A stretch of DNA of 33,812 nucleotides from Rhodospirillales bacterium (GTDB lineage Bacteria > Pseudomonadota > Alphaproteobacteria > Acetobacterales > Acetobacteraceae), in assembly GCA_025359905.1 (NCBI GenBank), contig JANYDF010000035.1, forward strand, positions 1 to 33,812, given 5' to 3'. Positions 32,795 through 33,812 of the stretch are shown one piece after another. A program made the translations under genes and the position numbers. How positions within the stretch are numbered: position 1 is the first letter of the stretch; each line of letters starts with the position of its first letter. The notes beneath the pieces are model-generated. The model saw nothing but the letters and a program-made list of their open reading frames with translations. It was not told the origin of the DNA and made no database searches.

Positions 32795-33812
32795 ATGCGG
32801 CTTGTGACAATGCGGATGGCGGCGGTGTGGCTGCTGGCGTGCGGGGTGTTGCTGGGCGCGCAAACGCCGGCCTGGGCGCAGACGCGGCGGGTGGCGCTGG
32901 TGATCGGCAATGCCGCCTATCAGCATGTGAACGCGCTCACCAATCCCGGCAACGATGCGCGGCTGATTGCCGGCAGCCTGCGCGCGGCAGGCTTCACGCT
33001 GGTGGGCGGCGGCGCGCAGTTCGACCTGACCTATGACCGGATGCGGGCGGCGCTACTGGATTTCGGCAGCCGGTTGGGGCCGGACACAGTGGCGGTGGTG
33101 TATTATTCCGGCCATGGCGTCGAATATCACGGCGAGAATTTCCTGGTGCCGGTGGATGCGCCGCAGACGCTGACCGCGACCGGCGTGGATCTGTCGCTGG
33201 TCTCGGCCAATGTGCTGCTGAAGCAGATCGCCGCTTCGCATAGCGGCATGACGCTGCTGATCCTGGATGCCTGCCGCACCAACCCGTTCGGCAAGGGGCT
33301 GAAGGGCGATACCGAGGGTGGGCTGGCCAGTATGCAGGCCCCGCGCGGCACGTTGATTGCCTACGCCACCGCGCCGGACCACGTGGCGCCGGATCACGTG
33401 GCGCTGGACGGTAGCGGCCGCAACAGCCCGTTCGCCAGCGCGCTGGCCGAAGCGATCCGTGCGCCGGGGCTGGGTGTGTTCGACACGTTCAACCGGGTGG
33501 CGCTGGCGGTGGACAGTGCCACCAACCACGACCAGCAGCCGTGGTTCTCCGCCTCACCCATCGCCGGGGCGTTCGTCTTCACTCCGGGCAACGCAGCACC
33601 GCCGCCCGGTCCGCTGCCGGCACCGGTGCCAGCACCCACAGCGGCGGACGGCATCACCGCAGCGCAGGCGGCTGCGAAGGGCGATTCAGCCTTCAAGGGC
33701 GGCAACTATACCGAGGCGATGCGCTGGTTTCGCCGGGCGGCCGATCTGGGCAACGCGACCGCGATGAACAATATCGGCTTCCTGTACGATGGCGCCCACG
33801 GCGTCGGGCAGG
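32795..33812 (+). CDS. Exported caspase-like (peptidase C14) protein with Sel1-type repeats, 3' end outside window
   Basis: The open frame runs off the window (339 residues seen). A signal peptide ends at about AWA-QT (residues 28/29), followed by a caspase p20-like fold: RVALVIGNAAYQHVNALTNPGNDA, the catalytic histidine H107 in VYYSGHG, and the catalytic cysteine C160 in LILDACR. A Pro/Ala-rich linker (about 275-293) leads to a Sel1/TPR-like repeat (AMRWFRRAADLGNATAMNNIGFLYD). Near residue 195 the unit APDHV is directly duplicated (bases about 33367-33390). ATG 32795 follows GGGGCGAGCG; ATG 32771 is an in-frame alternative. Such metacaspase-like periplasmic proteins are common in alphaproteobacteria with mostly unknown roles; nothing ties this one to photosynthesis. 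Confidence 0.85.
   Translation, partial: MRLVTMRMAAVWLLACGVLLGAQTPAWAQTRRVALVIGNAAYQHVNALTNPGNDARLIAGSLRAAGFTLVGGGAQFDLTYDRMRAALLDFGSRLGPDTVAVVYYSGHGVEYHGENFLVPVDAPQTLTATGVDLSLVSANVLLKQIAASHSGMTLLILDACRTNPFGKGLKGDTEGGLASMQAPRGTLIAYATAPDHVAPDHVALDGSGRNSPFASALAEAIRAPGLGVFDTFNRVALAVDSATNHDQQPWFSASPIAGAFVFTPGNAAPPPGPLPAPVPAPTAADGITAAQAAAKGDSAFKGGNYTEAMRWFRRAADLGNATAMNNIGFLYDGAHGVGQ

Overview
The window is a high-GC photosynthesis gene cluster (PGC) from a purple alphaproteobacterium. It carries genes for bacteriochlorophyll (Bchl) a synthesis, the LH1-reaction centre core, its assembly factors and the PpaA/PpsR regulators. A tetraheme reaction-centre cytochrome, an oxygen-dependent cyclase (AcsF), a HiPIP-like sequence and a rhodoquinone gene (rquA) inside the cluster would fit a Rhodopila-like Acetobacteraceae phototroph. 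That family placement is inference, not proof.

Layout. (1) 1-3981, plus strand: bchX-bchY-bchZ (chlorophyllide reductase). (2) 4134-7513, plus: pufB-pufA-pufL-pufM-pufC, with a strong hairpin between pufA and pufL and a terminator after pufC. (3) 7738-8727, plus: a membrane-anchored cytochrome c and a second near-copy of its heme domain, in one reading frame but separated by a single TAA. (4) 8780-10608: a COQ10/START-like gene and rquA diverge from an FNR-type site. A terminator-like hairpin, a 170-bp palindromic element and a broken high-potential iron-sulfur protein (HiPIP) gene on the minus strand follow. (5) 25851-10744, minus strand: bchF-bchN-bchB-bchH-bchL-bchM-lhaA-puhA-puhB-puhC-orf100-acsF-puhE-hemA, most junctions overlapping by a few bases. 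(6) 26132-31669, plus: ppaA (frameshifted), ppsR, bchG, a PucC/Bch2-family gene, bchP. (7) 31763-end: hemC and a caspase-like protein cut by the window edge.

Together these genes would run from 5-aminolevulinate (HemA, HemC) through Mg insertion (BchH), methylation (BchM), cyclisation (AcsF), protochlorophyllide reduction (BchLNB), C3 hydration (BchF), chlorophyllide reduction (BchXYZ) and esterification (BchG, BchP) to pigment loaded into the LH1-RC (Puf, PuhA) with help from LhaA and PuhBCE. PpsR and PpaA would set expression by light and oxygen.

The most striking observation is that five otherwise recognisable genes are damaged: bchN and the Bch2-family gene each lack about 125-155 internal residues in frame, the diheme cytochrome is split by a stop codon, the HiPIP has lost its signal-peptide core with a frameshift, and ppaA is frameshifted. 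The other genes are open and near normal family length. Either the assembly is faulty at several points or this lineage's photosynthesis cluster is decaying or being remodelled.
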